Source of the DNA: CAZXEU01 sp965207385
Lineage (GTDB): Bacteria > Bacteroidota > Rhodothermia > Rhodothermales > Bin80
NCBI GenBank assembly: GCA_965207385.1
Contig: CBDBLZ010000017.1
Coordinates: 88,822 to 152,821 of the forward strand
Direction of reading: 5' to 3'
Length of the DNA stretch: 64,000 nucleotides
Below, piece after piece: positions 28,742 to 37,579 of this stretch (position 1 is its first letter; each line of letters opens with the position of its first letter). A program made the position numbers and the translations under genes. Below the pieces are notes generated by a model. It was not told the origin of the DNA. It was given only the letters and a program-made list of their open reading frames with translations, and did no database searches.

Positions 28742-29662
28742 CTAAGCCGATTTGAGTGCGTAACGCTGAAGCTCCACCGCGGCCTCTACACAGGGAAACA
28801 CCTCTTCCGCTTCCCCGACAAGTTCCGTCAGGTCCTTGTACCGTGCGCTGAAATGGCCCAGAAGCAGGCGCCGGGCACGCGCCTTGCATGCGATGCCAGC
28901 CGCCTCGCGAGCGGTCGAATGGCCGGTCTGGCGCGCACGCCTTCGGTGCGCATCCGCAAATGTGGCATCGTGCAGGACAAGCGTGGCATCCGCCGCAAGG
29001 CGAACCGCTGCCCGGCACGGCTGTGTGTCCATGATATAGGCAAAGGACACTGGCACCGGAGGCGGCGAGACGACCTCCTCCGGCTGCACGAGGGAGCCGT
29101 CATCAAGCGTCACGGCTTCTCCCCGCTTGAGCTTTCTGTAGTGCTCGTGGCGGCTTATGCCCAGGCGGCGCGCATGCTCCACGTCCAGGTTGCCGGCCCG
29201 TGGTCGCTCCTGTATACGATAGCCCAGCGTGAATACGCGGTGATCAAGGGACCTGGCCATTACCGACGAACGATCATTCTCGTACACCAATCCGGATCCG
29301 AATCCTTCCGGGATCGAGACGTGGCGGATCTCGAAGCAGCGATCCGCGTGGCCCAGCCCCGCCATCGCATCCAGACTTGCGGCCAGCGGATCCGGCGCAA
29401 TTATCGAAAGCGGTGCCGTCCGGCCTGAGAGCACCATCGTGGAGAGCAGTCCGAATAGCCCGAAGTAGTGGTCACCATGAAGATGGGAAATGCAGATCGC
29501 TTCGATGCGGCCATGCCGCAACCCGGCATCCATGAGCCGGTTCTGCGTCCCCTCGCCGCAGTCAAACAGCACGATGCGACCCGCCTGAAGCACGGCGGTT
29601 GCCGAGAGGTGGCGCTCGCGTGTGGGCACGGCCGACGCCGTCCCGAGTGGGATTACGGTCAT
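28742..29662 (-). CDS. rnz: Ribonuclease Z (tRNA 3' endonuclease)
   Basis: 306 aa from ATG 29662; an open frame to 29788 only shadows the ABC gene. RNase Z removes 3' trailers from tRNA precursors. The metallo-beta-lactamase core is complete: FDCGEGTQNRLM, SHLHGDHYFGLFGLL (HxHxDH), the exosite-containing insertion, LVLHDATFAD, GHSTAREA (HST motif) and LLLGHFSARYKD. The gene sits between the two half-ABC exporter genes, 4 bases after one and 9 bases before the other, so all three are one transcript. Confidence 0.93.
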   Translation of the reverse strand: MTVIPLGTASAVPTRERHLSATAVLQAGRIVLFDCGEGTQNRLMDAGLRHGRIEAICISHLHGDHYFGLFGLLSTMVLSGRTAPLSIIAPDPLAASLDAMAGLGHADRCFEIRHVSIPEGFGSGLVYENDRSSVMARSLDHRVFTLGYRIQERPRAGNLDVEHARRLGISRHEHYRKLKRGEAVTLDDGSLVQPEEVVSPPPVPVSFAYIMDTQPCRAAVRLAADATLVLHDATFADAHRRRARQTGHSTAREAAGIACKARARRLLLGHFSARYKDLTELVGEAEEVFPCVEAAVELQRYALKSA

Positions 29663-29666
29663 GCGC

Positions 29667-31466
29667 CTACAGTGCCTCGAGTTCGGCCTCCAGCAGCTGT
29701 TGCCGGTGAAGCCGGGCGTAGAGCCCGCTTCCCTGCACCAGGTCCTCGTGCGTTCCCCGCTCGGTGATGCTGCCCTCCTCAAGCACAATGATCAGGTCGG
29801 CCTCCTGCACCGTGGAAATGCGGTGACTGACGATGATCAGCGTGTGTCTGCCGTAGCGCCGCCTTAGATGTGACAAGATGCGATGCTCCGTGTTGGTGTC
29901 CACGCTGCTCAGGGCATCATCAAGGATCAATATGCGGGGATTGCGGAGCAGGGCCCGGGCAAGCGACGCGCGCTGCTTCTGCCCTCCGGACAGGGTCACA
30001 CCCCTTTCACCGACAAATGTATCGAGACCGTCCGGAAAATCCGGTACGCTTTCCAGCAGCTCGGCTTCGGCAACCGCCTGCTCTATGTCTGCCCGCCCTG
30101 CGCCCAACCGGCCGAAAGCAACATTACTGGCGATGGATTCGCTGAAGAGGAACACGTCCTGCGGAACATGACCGATAGCCGCCCGCAGCATCGATACCGG
30201 ATACGTGCGCAAATCGCGGCCGTCCACCAACACGCTCCCGGATGTAGAATCATGAAGGCGGGCAATCAGCTCCACAAGCGTGGTCTTGCCTGATCCCGTT
30301 CGGCCCACCACGGCGAGTGTGCCTCCAGCCGGAATTGAGAAGGAAACGTCCCGCAGCGCCCATCTTCCGGCACCCGGGTATTGAAAGCTCACGTGATCAA
30401 ACCTGACGGAGCCCGTAATGTCAGGTGCCAAGAAATCCGTCAAATCCGAATCGGCTATCTCCGGCTTGGTATCGAGAATGGCATGGATGCGACTGATCGA
30501 AGCCGAGGCCCGCTGCACCATGGAGATAACGTATCCGAGCGCCGCTACGGGCCACGTGATCAGCGAGATATAGATCATGTACTCGACAATGTTGCCGATT
30601 GTGATGAAGCCCTCGGTAACCAGCCTGCCGCCCATCCACACGACGAGTATCTGCGAGAGTCCTATCACGGTGACAAAGACAGGACGCCAGGCTGCTTCCA
30701 CCTTCGCCAGGGACAGCATCCGCCCCTTGTATGCTTCGCTTTCCGCCTCGAATGCTCGCGCTTCCGACTCCTGGCGCGAATAGGCCTTCAGCACCCGGAT
30801 GCCGGAGAGGGCTTCCTGCACCCGGCTGGTAAGTTTGGCATACTGCGCCTGCAGGGCCACGCTCCTGCCGTAGACCATGTGGGCCACAAAGAAAACGGCC
30901 ACGGCCAGCAGCGGCATGGGCCCGAGCGCATACACCGTCAGCCGGGGAGAGATGATCAGCATCGCGGTCACGGCCGTGATCACGATCACGGCCGCGCGCG
31001 TGATATACATGATGGCCGGACCGATGTAGCGGCGTACCTGCTCGATGTCGCTCGTGGAGCGAGTGATCACGTCTCCTGTCGAGGTGCCCACGTAATAACT
31101 CCTGGACAGCGTCTGGATGTGGTCGTAGAGCTGATTGCGCAAATCGAACTCAATGTGCCGGGAGGCCACAACGACCGTCTGGCGCATCAGGAACGAGCAG
31201 ACGCCACTGGCCAGGCTCAGGCCGATTACCACAAGGCCAAACACCATCAGCGTGGTGAAAATGTCCGCATGGAGCGCGCCCTGTGCCTGCGTATCCTTAA
31301 ATTGGTGGTACAGGGCGACGAACCTGGGGATGCTGTCTACGGCCTGGCGAACCACCATCGGTACGATGATGGCGAAGATGGCAGAAACGATCGTAAAAAG
31401 CAGGCCCGGGATATACAGACGCCGATAGGCAACGAAGAAATGATTTAATCGGGCCAGGGGACGCAT
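29667..31466 (-). CDS. ABC exporter half-transporter with degenerate catalytic site (heterodimer subunit)
   Basis: 599 aa with the six-helix exporter domain and a nucleotide-binding domain: Walker A GRTGSGKTT from 388, Q-loop VPQDVFLF, signature LSGGQ (492-496), Walker B ILILDD where Asp 517 replaces the catalytic Glu, H-loop SHRISTVQEAD. Together with the LSHGQ of the other half this gives one degenerate and one consensus ATP site. The gene is first in the operon with RNase Z and the second half-transporter. Confidence 0.9.
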   Translation of the reverse strand: MRPLARLNHFFVAYRRLYIPGLLFTIVSAIFAIIVPMVVRQAVDSIPRFVALYHQFKDTQAQGALHADIFTTLMVFGLVVIGLSLASGVCSFLMRQTVVVASRHIEFDLRNQLYDHIQTLSRSYYVGTSTGDVITRSTSDIEQVRRYIGPAIMYITRAAVIVITAVTAMLIISPRLTVYALGPMPLLAVAVFFVAHMVYGRSVALQAQYAKLTSRVQEALSGIRVLKAYSRQESEARAFEAESEAYKGRMLSLAKVEAAWRPVFVTVIGLSQILVVWMGGRLVTEGFITIGNIVEYMIYISLITWPVAALGYVISMVQRASASISRIHAILDTKPEIADSDLTDFLAPDITGSVRFDHVSFQYPGAGRWALRDVSFSIPAGGTLAVVGRTGSGKTTLVELIARLHDSTSGSVLVDGRDLRTYPVSMLRAAIGHVPQDVFLFSESIASNVAFGRLGAGRADIEQAVAEAELLESVPDFPDGLDTFVGERGVTLSGGQKQRASLARALLRNPRILILDDALSSVDTNTEHRILSHLRRRYGRHTLIIVSHRISTVQEADLIIVLEEGSITERGTHEDLVQGSGLYARLHRQQLLEAELEAL

Positions 31467-31510
31467 CGCTCGTCGAACGCACCCATTCTGGGCCGGATCC
31501 TGCTGCTGCC

Positions 31511-32392
31511 ATGCCTCGCTCTATACGTCTGATAGGGGCTCCGATGGACCTCGGACAGGACCTGAGAGGCGTAGATGTCGGACCCAGCGCACTGCGCTAC
31601 GCCGGGCTGGCGCATCGGCTTCGTCAGCTGGATCATCACGTGGAAGACTTCGGCAACGTGGAAGTGGCAGTGCGCGGCTCGCTTGCCGGCCCGTCCTTCA
31701 TCGAGCCCATCTGCAGCTCCTGCGAAAGGATCTACGAAGCTGTTCGCAATTCGCTTGCCGACGACAGCCTGCCGCTTGTGATGGGCGGCGATCATTCCAT
31801 TGCGATAGGCACCATTGGCGGTGCCACCGAGGCCGGGCCGACGGGCGTGCTGTGGATTGACGCACACGCGGATTTCAATACGCCGGAGTCGTCACCCAGC
31901 GGAAACGTGCACGGCATGCCGCTGGCGGTCCTGTGCGGCCAGGGCCCCGCCGCGCTGGTGAACGTGGGGCGCAAGGGGGCAAAGCTCAGGCCGGAGGACG
32001 TGATGATCATTGCCCTCCGGGCCATTGATGCGCACGAGCGCGACATGCTGCGGGAACGGCGGCTGGGGCTCTACACCATGCGTGAAATCGATGAGCGGGG
32101 CATGGGGACCGTCGTCCGGGAGGCGCTGGAGCGCCTGGAGCACCACGACCGGCTCCACGTCAGCCTCGATGTCGACAGCGTCGATCCCATGTTCGCCCCG
32201 GGCGTGGGCACGCCTGTGCCGGGAGGACTGAATACGCGCGAAGCCCATCTCATGATGGAACTCATTGCGGAGGACGGTCGGGTCGGCTCCGTCGATGTCG
32301 TGGAAATAAACCCGATCCTGGACGTGGGCAACCGCACGGCCGTGCTGGCGGCGCAGCTGCTGGCCTCGCTCCTGGGCAAGACCATCCTCTAG
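31511..32392 (+). CDS. rocF: Arginase
   Basis: A 293-aa binuclear manganese hydrolase of the arginase/ureohydrolase family. All metal-binding motifs are present: VMGGDHSIAIG, WIDAHADFN and SLDVDSVDP. The N-terminal RLIGAPMDLGQDLRGVDVGPSALRYAGL and the C-terminal DVVEINPILDVGNRTA match true arginases (RocF type) rather than agmatinases. It converts arginine to ornithine and urea. Divergent from the ABC operon and convergent with the MntR-like regulator, 7 bases apart. Confidence 0.92.
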   Translation: MPRSIRLIGAPMDLGQDLRGVDVGPSALRYAGLAHRLRQLDHHVEDFGNVEVAVRGSLAGPSFIEPICSSCERIYEAVRNSLADDSLPLVMGGDHSIAIGTIGGATEAGPTGVLWIDAHADFNTPESSPSGNVHGMPLAVLCGQGPAALVNVGRKGAKLRPEDVMIIALRAIDAHERDMLRERRLGLYTMREIDERGMGTVVREALERLEHHDRLHVSLDVDSVDPMFAPGVGTPVPGGLNTREAHLMMELIAEDGRVGSVDVVEINPILDVGNRTAVLAAQLLASLLGKTIL

Positions 32393-32399
32393 ACGGGTC

Positions 32400-33065
32400 C
32401 TACTGCACGGGCGCAACGTGCACGGCACTGGCCAGGTGGTAGCCTACCACGCACTCGCGTCCACCGATGCGCAGCGTCAGCGGCCCCTTGAACGGCGCCT
32501 TCGACACAACATCAACCCTGTTGGAAGGCAGCAGGCCCATTTCCTCCAGGTACTGGAGCCGTTCGGCATCGGAATCCGAAACCTCCAGTATGCGCACCGT
32601 CTGTCCGGCCTCTATCTGAACCAGCGGTGTGGTGGCGGCCTCGGTCAACTTTAGATCTGCCGACGGAATGGGATGCCCGTGCGGATCGTGCGTCGGAAAG
32701 CCCAGAAGCTCATCTATCCGCTGCTCAAATTCCTCCGAAATATGGTGTTCCAGGTGTTCAGCTTCCTCGTGCATCTCTGCCCAGGAATACCCCAGGACCT
32801 CTTTCAGGTATGTCTCCAGGAGCCGGTGGTGACGCAGGATCTCCAAAGCTATTTTCTCTCCTGCCGCCGTCAGGCGCACGCCGCGATAGGATTCGTACTC
32901 CACGAGTTTGGCCTTGGCCAGGCGCTGCATCATGTTGGTGACCGAGGCAGACGAGACACCAAGAGCACGGGCGAGGTCCGTCGTAGAGGCCTTGTCCTTT
33001 TCCAGCTTGTAGATTGCCTTCAGATAGTCCTGGACCGCGGGGCTGAGAAGTGGCGTACGGGACAT
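32400..33065 (-). CDS. DtxR/MntR-family metal-dependent transcriptional repressor
   Basis: 221 aa from ATG 33065; the frame open further upstream is a shadow of mnmD. Residues 1-65 are a winged helix-turn-helix (DYLKAIYKLEKDKASTTDLARALGVSSASVTNMMQRLAKAKLVEY region), residues 70-140 the metal-binding dimerisation domain (HHRLLETYLKEVLGYSWAEMHEEAEHLEH), and residues about 150-220 a FeoA/SH3-like domain. It should repress metal uptake genes when Fe2+ or Mn2+ is bound. Its ATG lies only a few bases from the start of mnmD on the other strand. No transporter gene is next to it in this window. Confidence 0.9.
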   Translation of the reverse strand: MSRTPLLSPAVQDYLKAIYKLEKDKASTTDLARALGVSSASVTNMMQRLAKAKLVEYESYRGVRLTAAGEKIALEILRHHRLLETYLKEVLGYSWAEMHEEAEHLEHHISEEFEQRIDELLGFPTHDPHGHPIPSADLKLTEAATTPLVQIEAGQTVRILEVSDSDAERLQYLEEMGLLPSNRVDVVSKAPFKGPLTLRIGGRECVVGYHLASAVHVAPVQ

Positions 33066-33109
33066 AACGCCATGTGCAACCGGTGGACGCAAACCCGGAT
33101 CCCCCTGGC

Positions 33110-33808
33110 ATGCCAGACCACGTTCCACGCCACAACCTGAGTATTCGCCAGACGGCCGATGGCGCTGCCACGCTCTACTCACGCGCCTACGGGCAGACGT
33201 ACCATAGCGAGCACGGTGCCATTCTCGAGGCGCGCCACGTGTTTCTTCGGGGAACGGCCTATCGCCCGCCGGCACGCGTACTGGAGGTAGGATTTGGCGC
33301 CGGGCTGAATCTCCTGGTAACGGCCTCCGAGACGCAGGAGCACGTCCTGCGCTACACCGCGCTGGAGCGCTATCTGCCGCCTGCGGACCTGCTGCAGGTA
33401 CTCGATTACGGCGCCGTCGTCGGCAGGCCGCGGCTATGGGCAGCTCTTGTAGATTGGCGGCGCACCCTTCCCTTGGACGTGCCGGTCGGCACCTACCGCT
33501 TCTCGTGCATGGGCTGCGAGCTTGATCTGCTGATGGGCGAGGCCACCGAATCAAAGCTCCCGGCCCGCACGTTTGAGGCCGTGTACCTGGATCCGTTCAG
33601 CCCAAGGGCCAATCCCGAGTTGTTCACCCCCGGGTTCCTGTCCGCGCTCTACCGGGCTACGACCCCGGGCGGGCGTATTGCGACCTACTCTGCTGCCGGG
33701 GCCGTGCGACGTGCCCTTGCTGCCGCGGGATATGAGGTGAGGCGCGAGGCCGGCCCGCCGGGCAAGCGCGAGTTTCTGACAGGGCTCAGGAATGAGTCCT
33801 GTCCGTAA
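33110..33808 (+). CDS. mnmD: tRNA 5-methylaminomethyl-2-thiouridine methyltransferase (MnmD/MnmC2 domain), intact copy
   Basis: 232 aa from ATG 33110; GTG 33074 would give 244 aa but almost touches the divergent regulator start. The Methyltransf_30 domain is seen in LYSRAYGQTYHSEHGAILEARHVFL, VLEVGFGAGLNLL (SAM motif), YTALERYLP and FEAVYLDPFSPRANPELFTPGFLSAL. It is the free-standing methyltransferase half of MnmC, which completes mnm5 modification of the tRNA wobble uridine. The 3' half from about 33421 lies inside the duplicated block and is repeated, broken, at 38210. A FAD oxidoreductase at 62816 resembles the other MnmC half. Confidence 0.9.
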   Translation: MPDHVPRHNLSIRQTADGAATLYSRAYGQTYHSEHGAILEARHVFLRGTAYRPPARVLEVGFGAGLNLLVTASETQEHVLRYTALERYLPPADLLQVLDYGAVVGRPRLWAALVDWRRTLPLDVPVGTYRFSCMGCELDLLMGEATESKLPARTFEAVYLDPFSPRANPELFTPGFLSALYRATTPGGRIATYSAAGAVRRALAAAGYEVRREAGPPGKREFLTGLRNESCP

Positions 33809-34724
33809 TTACTATGCGTCCGTCCTGCTCCAGCGTGGCCCACTGGCCCGAGCGCAGCCGGCAAAAGTCGTCCTCCGACAGGCTTGCAACCGGCAGCACC
33901 TTGCCGTAGAGCTCCTCGGCCACAATCGAGGCCAGGGTCAGGAAGGCGTCCGGGCCGCAGGCAATCACGGCGGCCGGCGCCGTCCCCCGCCGCAGGGACT
34001 CCAATAGGACCGCCGTGGAGGTGCTTGAGCCGCGCGTGGCGGGAAGCGCGAGGATAGAAGCAGCGGCAACGCAGCCCGAAAGCGGATGCCTGCGGTCAAT
34101 GATCTCACCGGTTGCAGCATCGTAGCCGCCCCAGAAGCTGAGCGGCTCCCGGCTGGCCAGCACCTTGCCGGCTGCCGGTCCCGCTACAAGCATACGTGCC
34201 CGGATCAACCCTTCCACGGCTCTTCGCTCAGCGTTACCCGCCCGCTCGCGGCGGACTCCACGCAGTCCCGCAGGCTCCCGCACACCACGCGGGTCCCCAG
34301 CAGCCCCGGCGCATAGTATGCGTACTTGGCAGAATTGGTCATGATGGTCCGCACGCGCCGCGGCAGCATGGGCGTGGTCAGAATGCACGTATCCACGGTC
34401 ACCGCGCCGCCGAATGCTTCCAGGCGCGCCAGATATCCCATTCGCTTTGCCAGCTGCCGCATCGCGCGGCTTGAGGTAACCAGGAATTGCACATCATCGT
34501 GCCTTTGCCGTCCCTTGAGAAGAGGGGCCAAACGGCCAAACTCGGTGATGGAAAAATGCGGACTCCCCAGAATCACCATGTCCAGCGCTGCACCCTCTGC
34601 CGTAGTGAGCTCGCACCTGGCATCCCTCAGACGGTCCAGCGTAACCTCCACCGTCCGCTCCGGCGCATGGCCCTGGAAAGCTGCCTCCGCGGTAGGCGCC
34701 TCAGGCGTTACTCCCACAAGGTGC
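33421..34724. repeat. Left arm of a 1.3-kb direct duplication
   Basis: Matches 38210-39512 in the same orientation, offset 4789 bases before and 4788 after a one-base gap near 33782. Positions about 33460-34390 differ at only about ten sites in 930 bases; the outer 40 bases on the left and about 330 bases on the right differ at roughly one site in ten. The arm holds the 3' half of mnmD, the aconitase-X small subunit gene and the 3' part of the large subunit gene. Confidence 0.95.
33786..34208 (-). CDS. Aconitase X swivel-domain (small) subunit, DUF126, copy 1
   Basis: 140 aa from TTG 34208, which overlaps the stop of the upstream large-subunit fragment (TTGA); ATG 34193 is the alternative. 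DUF126 motifs: AGPAAGKVLASREPLSFWGGYD, RRHPLSGCVAAASILALPATRGSSTSTAVLLE. The small subunit combines with the large one to form AcnX-type dehydratases. In this copy the adjacent large-subunit gene is broken, so the gene may be a non-functional passenger unless it works with the large subunit of copy 2. The coding sequence is almost identical to copy 2 and ends convergently with, and overlapping, the end of mnmD. Confidence 0.85.
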   Translation of the reverse strand: MIRARMLVAGPAAGKVLASREPLSFWGGYDAATGEIIDRRHPLSGCVAAASILALPATRGSSTSTAVLLESLRRGTAPAAVIACGPDAFLTLASIVAEELYGKVLPVASLSEDDFCRLRSGQWATLEQDGRIVITDRTHS

Positions 34725-34834
34725 AATTCAACAAGCCCTGGCCCACCGGGGCCGACATGCTCTGCAATAGCCAACAACCCTGGTTGGGCTATGTCTTGGA
34801 TTGATCGTGATAGTGCCAAGCATCGCGGATTCAC
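34205..34834 (-). pseudogene. Truncated aconitase X large (catalytic) subunit, copy 1
   Basis: Only the C-terminal part (about 175 codons, LVGVTPEAPTAEAAF to EEPWKG) matches the intact gene at 38993-40252; homology fades just upstream of 34724. Further along, bases 34917-34967 resemble the 5' end of the intact gene (compare 40168-40215), so the middle of the gene, including the GCRPTWTC cluster-binding segment, has been lost and the start is decayed. The remaining part retains VDTCILTTPML. No function expected. Confidence 0.8.
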
Positions 34835-35762
34835 TTCGCTTTGCTGTTCATGCGTGAATCGGCAGCCTGGGCCTATGGGCGTCCCTGAAATGGAGCGGAT
34901 TCATGGCGCGTAGGTGTGATGCGTGCTCACCAGGATTTGCATGGCCATGGCTTCTGCCGGCTCGCGCAAGACCGCTGACTGCACGGGCGCTCTCGGTTTC
35001 CAGGCGTTGATGGACGATACTGGCGCTGCACTTGCAAGATCACCTCCTGGCCAGGCAGACCGTCAGCAGCAGGCGCAAGAGCTGCATCGAATCCTTCGTG
35101 CAGCTGACGCCGAAGCGGCAACAGGCAATGTAGCCGCTCGGCGTCTCCCTCGGATACAACTCACGGCAGGCCGCAGCCAAGGACAACACTCTCAGAGCGC
35201 AATTCCTCCAGGATGTGCTATTGGCGCCTCGTCCCTGCCTATCCGATTCTTGGAAATTCGGTCACGACACGGTCTCTGCGACGCGCAACATTCTGCCTGC
35301 CATTGATATCAACAATATTGCCATACAATTCTATTTTGTTGCCATATTTATAGCACGTAGTATTCACCATTATATCTGTAATGGCGTCATATCATTGAAA
35401 TTCCGACTTACGACGATTGCTCTCGGGACAGGACTGGTTAAGAGCGGTGGAAAGGATACGGGCTCGGAGGAAGCCCTGCTAAGCAGACGTGATTCAGTCC
35501 CTTCATGGCTACCACCGTCGTCGACTTCATAACACCAAAGTGGTCGGGCTCAACGGAATGTGCAGCAATTCCGGAGAATGACGCGAGCAAGCTTGGAGAC
35601 TTCACGCACTATCCCTCTTCGCGGGCAGGGCGCATGCCACCCGATTGGAGGTTGTCGGCGTCGCTGCCACGGAAGCATGATTTGGGCTCTGGAACGACAG
35701 TATTGGGATGAGGCCTCGCGGCCAGCTTCCGTTTGGGCGGCAGTTTGGAGGAGTGAAAACCG
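34835..35762. other. Non-coding stretch with decayed acnX 5' remnant and an AT-rich segment
   Basis: About 930 bases. Bases 34917-34967 are the decayed 5' end of the copy-1 acnX gene. Bases about 35290-35400 are strongly AT-rich against a GC-rich background and may contain the promoter of the secreted pair downstream (for example TTGCCA near 35339). Two short open frames (34923-35306 and 35215-35532) have no protein-like character and are not called. Confidence 0.5.
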
Positions 35763-37577
35763 ATGAAATTCATGTTACCTGAGACACTCAGCCCTGAAAG
35801 GACCAAGCGGATACTGTTGACGGCGGTTGTTGCGGCGACCATTTTCGTTCGCTGCGACAGCTTCAACATTGCCGACGTGGATTCGGCGACCGATTCCGCC
35901 TCGCTGATAGAATCGGTCAGGACGTACTACGAAGCGGCGATTCAGCCGAACGGGCTTGATGGACAAATCGGCGGCAAGATCTCTGGCGACAGCATCAGGG
36001 CCGCCGTCCTAGCAGAGATGGTACGACAGTACCCGCCCGACTGGACCCAGGCCGTGACGTGGAGAGACGGCAACGAATATCACCTTGCAACCATACTTGG
36101 CGCCGGCAAGCCCTCGATCAATCCCGCACAAGACAGCATTGCGGTGGTGCGAACTCTGGTTGCGGATCTTAATGAAGATGGGAAAGTCACCGATGCCCTT
36201 CTGGTCGAGTTCGCCAGTTCCGACCCGCTTGACCCAGCTTCCTTTGCTCATTACGTGAAACAGTGGTTCACTCAGGACTACGGCGATAACAAGGTCCTGG
36301 CCGCGGAGTATTCTCTTGGATACGAGGGATCACAGGCCTACTTATACAACCCATCGGACAGCGTACTTACACCAGCCAGCTTGTCGCTGGAAAAGCGCAG
36401 GACGGCAGGCAAGGCAGCAAGGGAGGACGGTGTATTCTGCTGGTATTCCCTTGTTGAATTTGGCGAAATATGTGGGGAACATCCTACCACAGGGGTTGAG
36501 GAGTGTAATGCCCGATATAGGTGGGAACTAACCTGCGTGCAGATGGATTCCGGAGGAGGGGAAGATGGAGGTGGAGGGGGCGGAGGCGGAGGTGATGACG
36601 GCAATGGCGACAGTGTAGGTACGGGAGGTGGAGGTGACGATGGAAAAGACGATGATGGTGAAGACACCAGTGATTCACTCTACTTGTCCTGCGACTCCTC
36701 TGTCGAACGAGGCCGCACGGCCGGGTGCACTGTCAACGCTCCGGATGACGGCAAGGGTTTGAACCCGGACCAACTCACGTATGACTGGTCTTCCTCGAGT
36801 GGAGCGACATTTACCGGTACGGGGACCGGCGGCAATGAGTGGAGGGGCACCGCAACGGAATCCGTCACGGTCAGCGTTGCGGTAGTTTCTCAGGGATTCT
36901 CTGATTCCCAGGAAATCACCGTTAATGCACGGTCAGGTTGGGGTGTAGGTCAAGCTAGTGTTACAAGCGTGACGTATGCGAACTTGGGTTCGATTTTGGG
37001 ACGGTACACTGTCCCTTCAATCGCTACTCCAACTTTTGGAGACCCTGTCGCAGGTGGTGGACCATGGTCGGGGCGCTTCGCCTCCGGAAGTGCGCCGTCG
37101 TTTTCCGGTGACATTCAAATTAATGACAACTACGGCGGCGGGAGCAACACTTACCGAAATGCAAGGCGGGACGGCTGCCTGAGTGCACGGAACCAGGCGC
37201 AAGAATATGAAACATATAGCAGCATCAATTCCATGTGTGGGACGACTGCAGACATGAATGCCTACGAACAGCAGATCCGGACTCACGAGTACGGACACCA
37301 CAATAACCTCAATAGCTGCTTCGGCGAGGCGCAGGGAGTTAAGGCAATGGCGAGCATGGAAGCCATTGTCGGCGAGTCGGCTGCCGCCGTAGGAACAGCT
37401 TTGGGCAACGAGTGGTCAAGCTTCTACTCAAATTATCTTGGGCCTGCCATGGCGTGGTCACCTGCTGCGCCGGGAGGAGTTGAATTCTACCACGCCAGAA
37501 ACAAGGGTCTTGTTAGCGAGCACTGGTCCTTGGGCGTGCCCGCTACCGCCGGACACACGAACGCGAATTGCAACTAG
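35763..37577 (+). CDS. Secreted putative HEXXH metalloprotease with Gly/Asp-rich linker and Ig/PKD-like domain
   Basis: A 604-aa protein I cannot place in a named family. The N-terminus has basic residues and a hydrophobic stretch (RILLTAVVAATIFVRC), an export signal; the Cys is preceded by Arg, so it is not a standard lipobox. Residues about 40-255 form a soluble domain. Residues about 263-300 are an acidic Gly-rich linker, then an Ig/PKD-like domain with paired cysteines (to about 390). The C-terminal part has HEYGH at 508-512, the HEXXH zinc motif, followed by NNLNSCFGEAQG; a Glu in E-A-Q-G or GES further on could be the third ligand. It and its partner lie between the two duplicated arms. 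Confidence 0.75.
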   Translation: MKFMLPETLSPERTKRILLTAVVAATIFVRCDSFNIADVDSATDSASLIESVRTYYEAAIQPNGLDGQIGGKISGDSIRAAVLAEMVRQYPPDWTQAVTWRDGNEYHLATILGAGKPSINPAQDSIAVVRTLVADLNEDGKVTDALLVEFASSDPLDPASFAHYVKQWFTQDYGDNKVLAAEYSLGYEGSQAYLYNPSDSVLTPASLSLEKRRTAGKAAREDGVFCWYSLVEFGEICGEHPTTGVEECNARYRWELTCVQMDSGGGEDGGGGGGGGGDDGNGDSVGTGGGGDDGKDDDGEDTSDSLYLSCDSSVERGRTAGCTVNAPDDGKGLNPDQLTYDWSSSSGATFTGTGTGGNEWRGTATESVTVSVAVVSQGFSDSQEITVNARSGWGVGQASVTSVTYANLGSILGRYTVPSIATPTFGDPVAGGGPWSGRFASGSAPSFSGDIQINDNYGGGSNTYRNARRDGCLSARNQAQEYETYSSINSMCGTTADMNAYEQQIRTHEYGHHNNLNSCFGEAQGVKAMASMEAIVGESAAAVGTALGNEWSSFYSNYLGPAMAWSPAAPGGVEFYHARNKGLVSEHWSLGVPATAGHTNANCN

Positions 37578-37579
37578 CC

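Noticed and set aside
27755..29428. 557-aa plus-strand open frame
   Set aside because: It is antisense to the ABC exporter and RNase Z genes, has no domain and an unnatural His/Gln-rich composition.
34923..35306. 127-aa open frame in the duplicated region
   Set aside because: It starts in the decayed antisense end of the aconitase-X gene and has no protein-like pattern.
36540..36665. Repetitive GGAGGTGG-type stretch considered as a tandem repeat or CRISPR
   Set aside because: It is coding sequence for the Gly/Asp linker of the HEXXH protein; no spacers and no regular unit.
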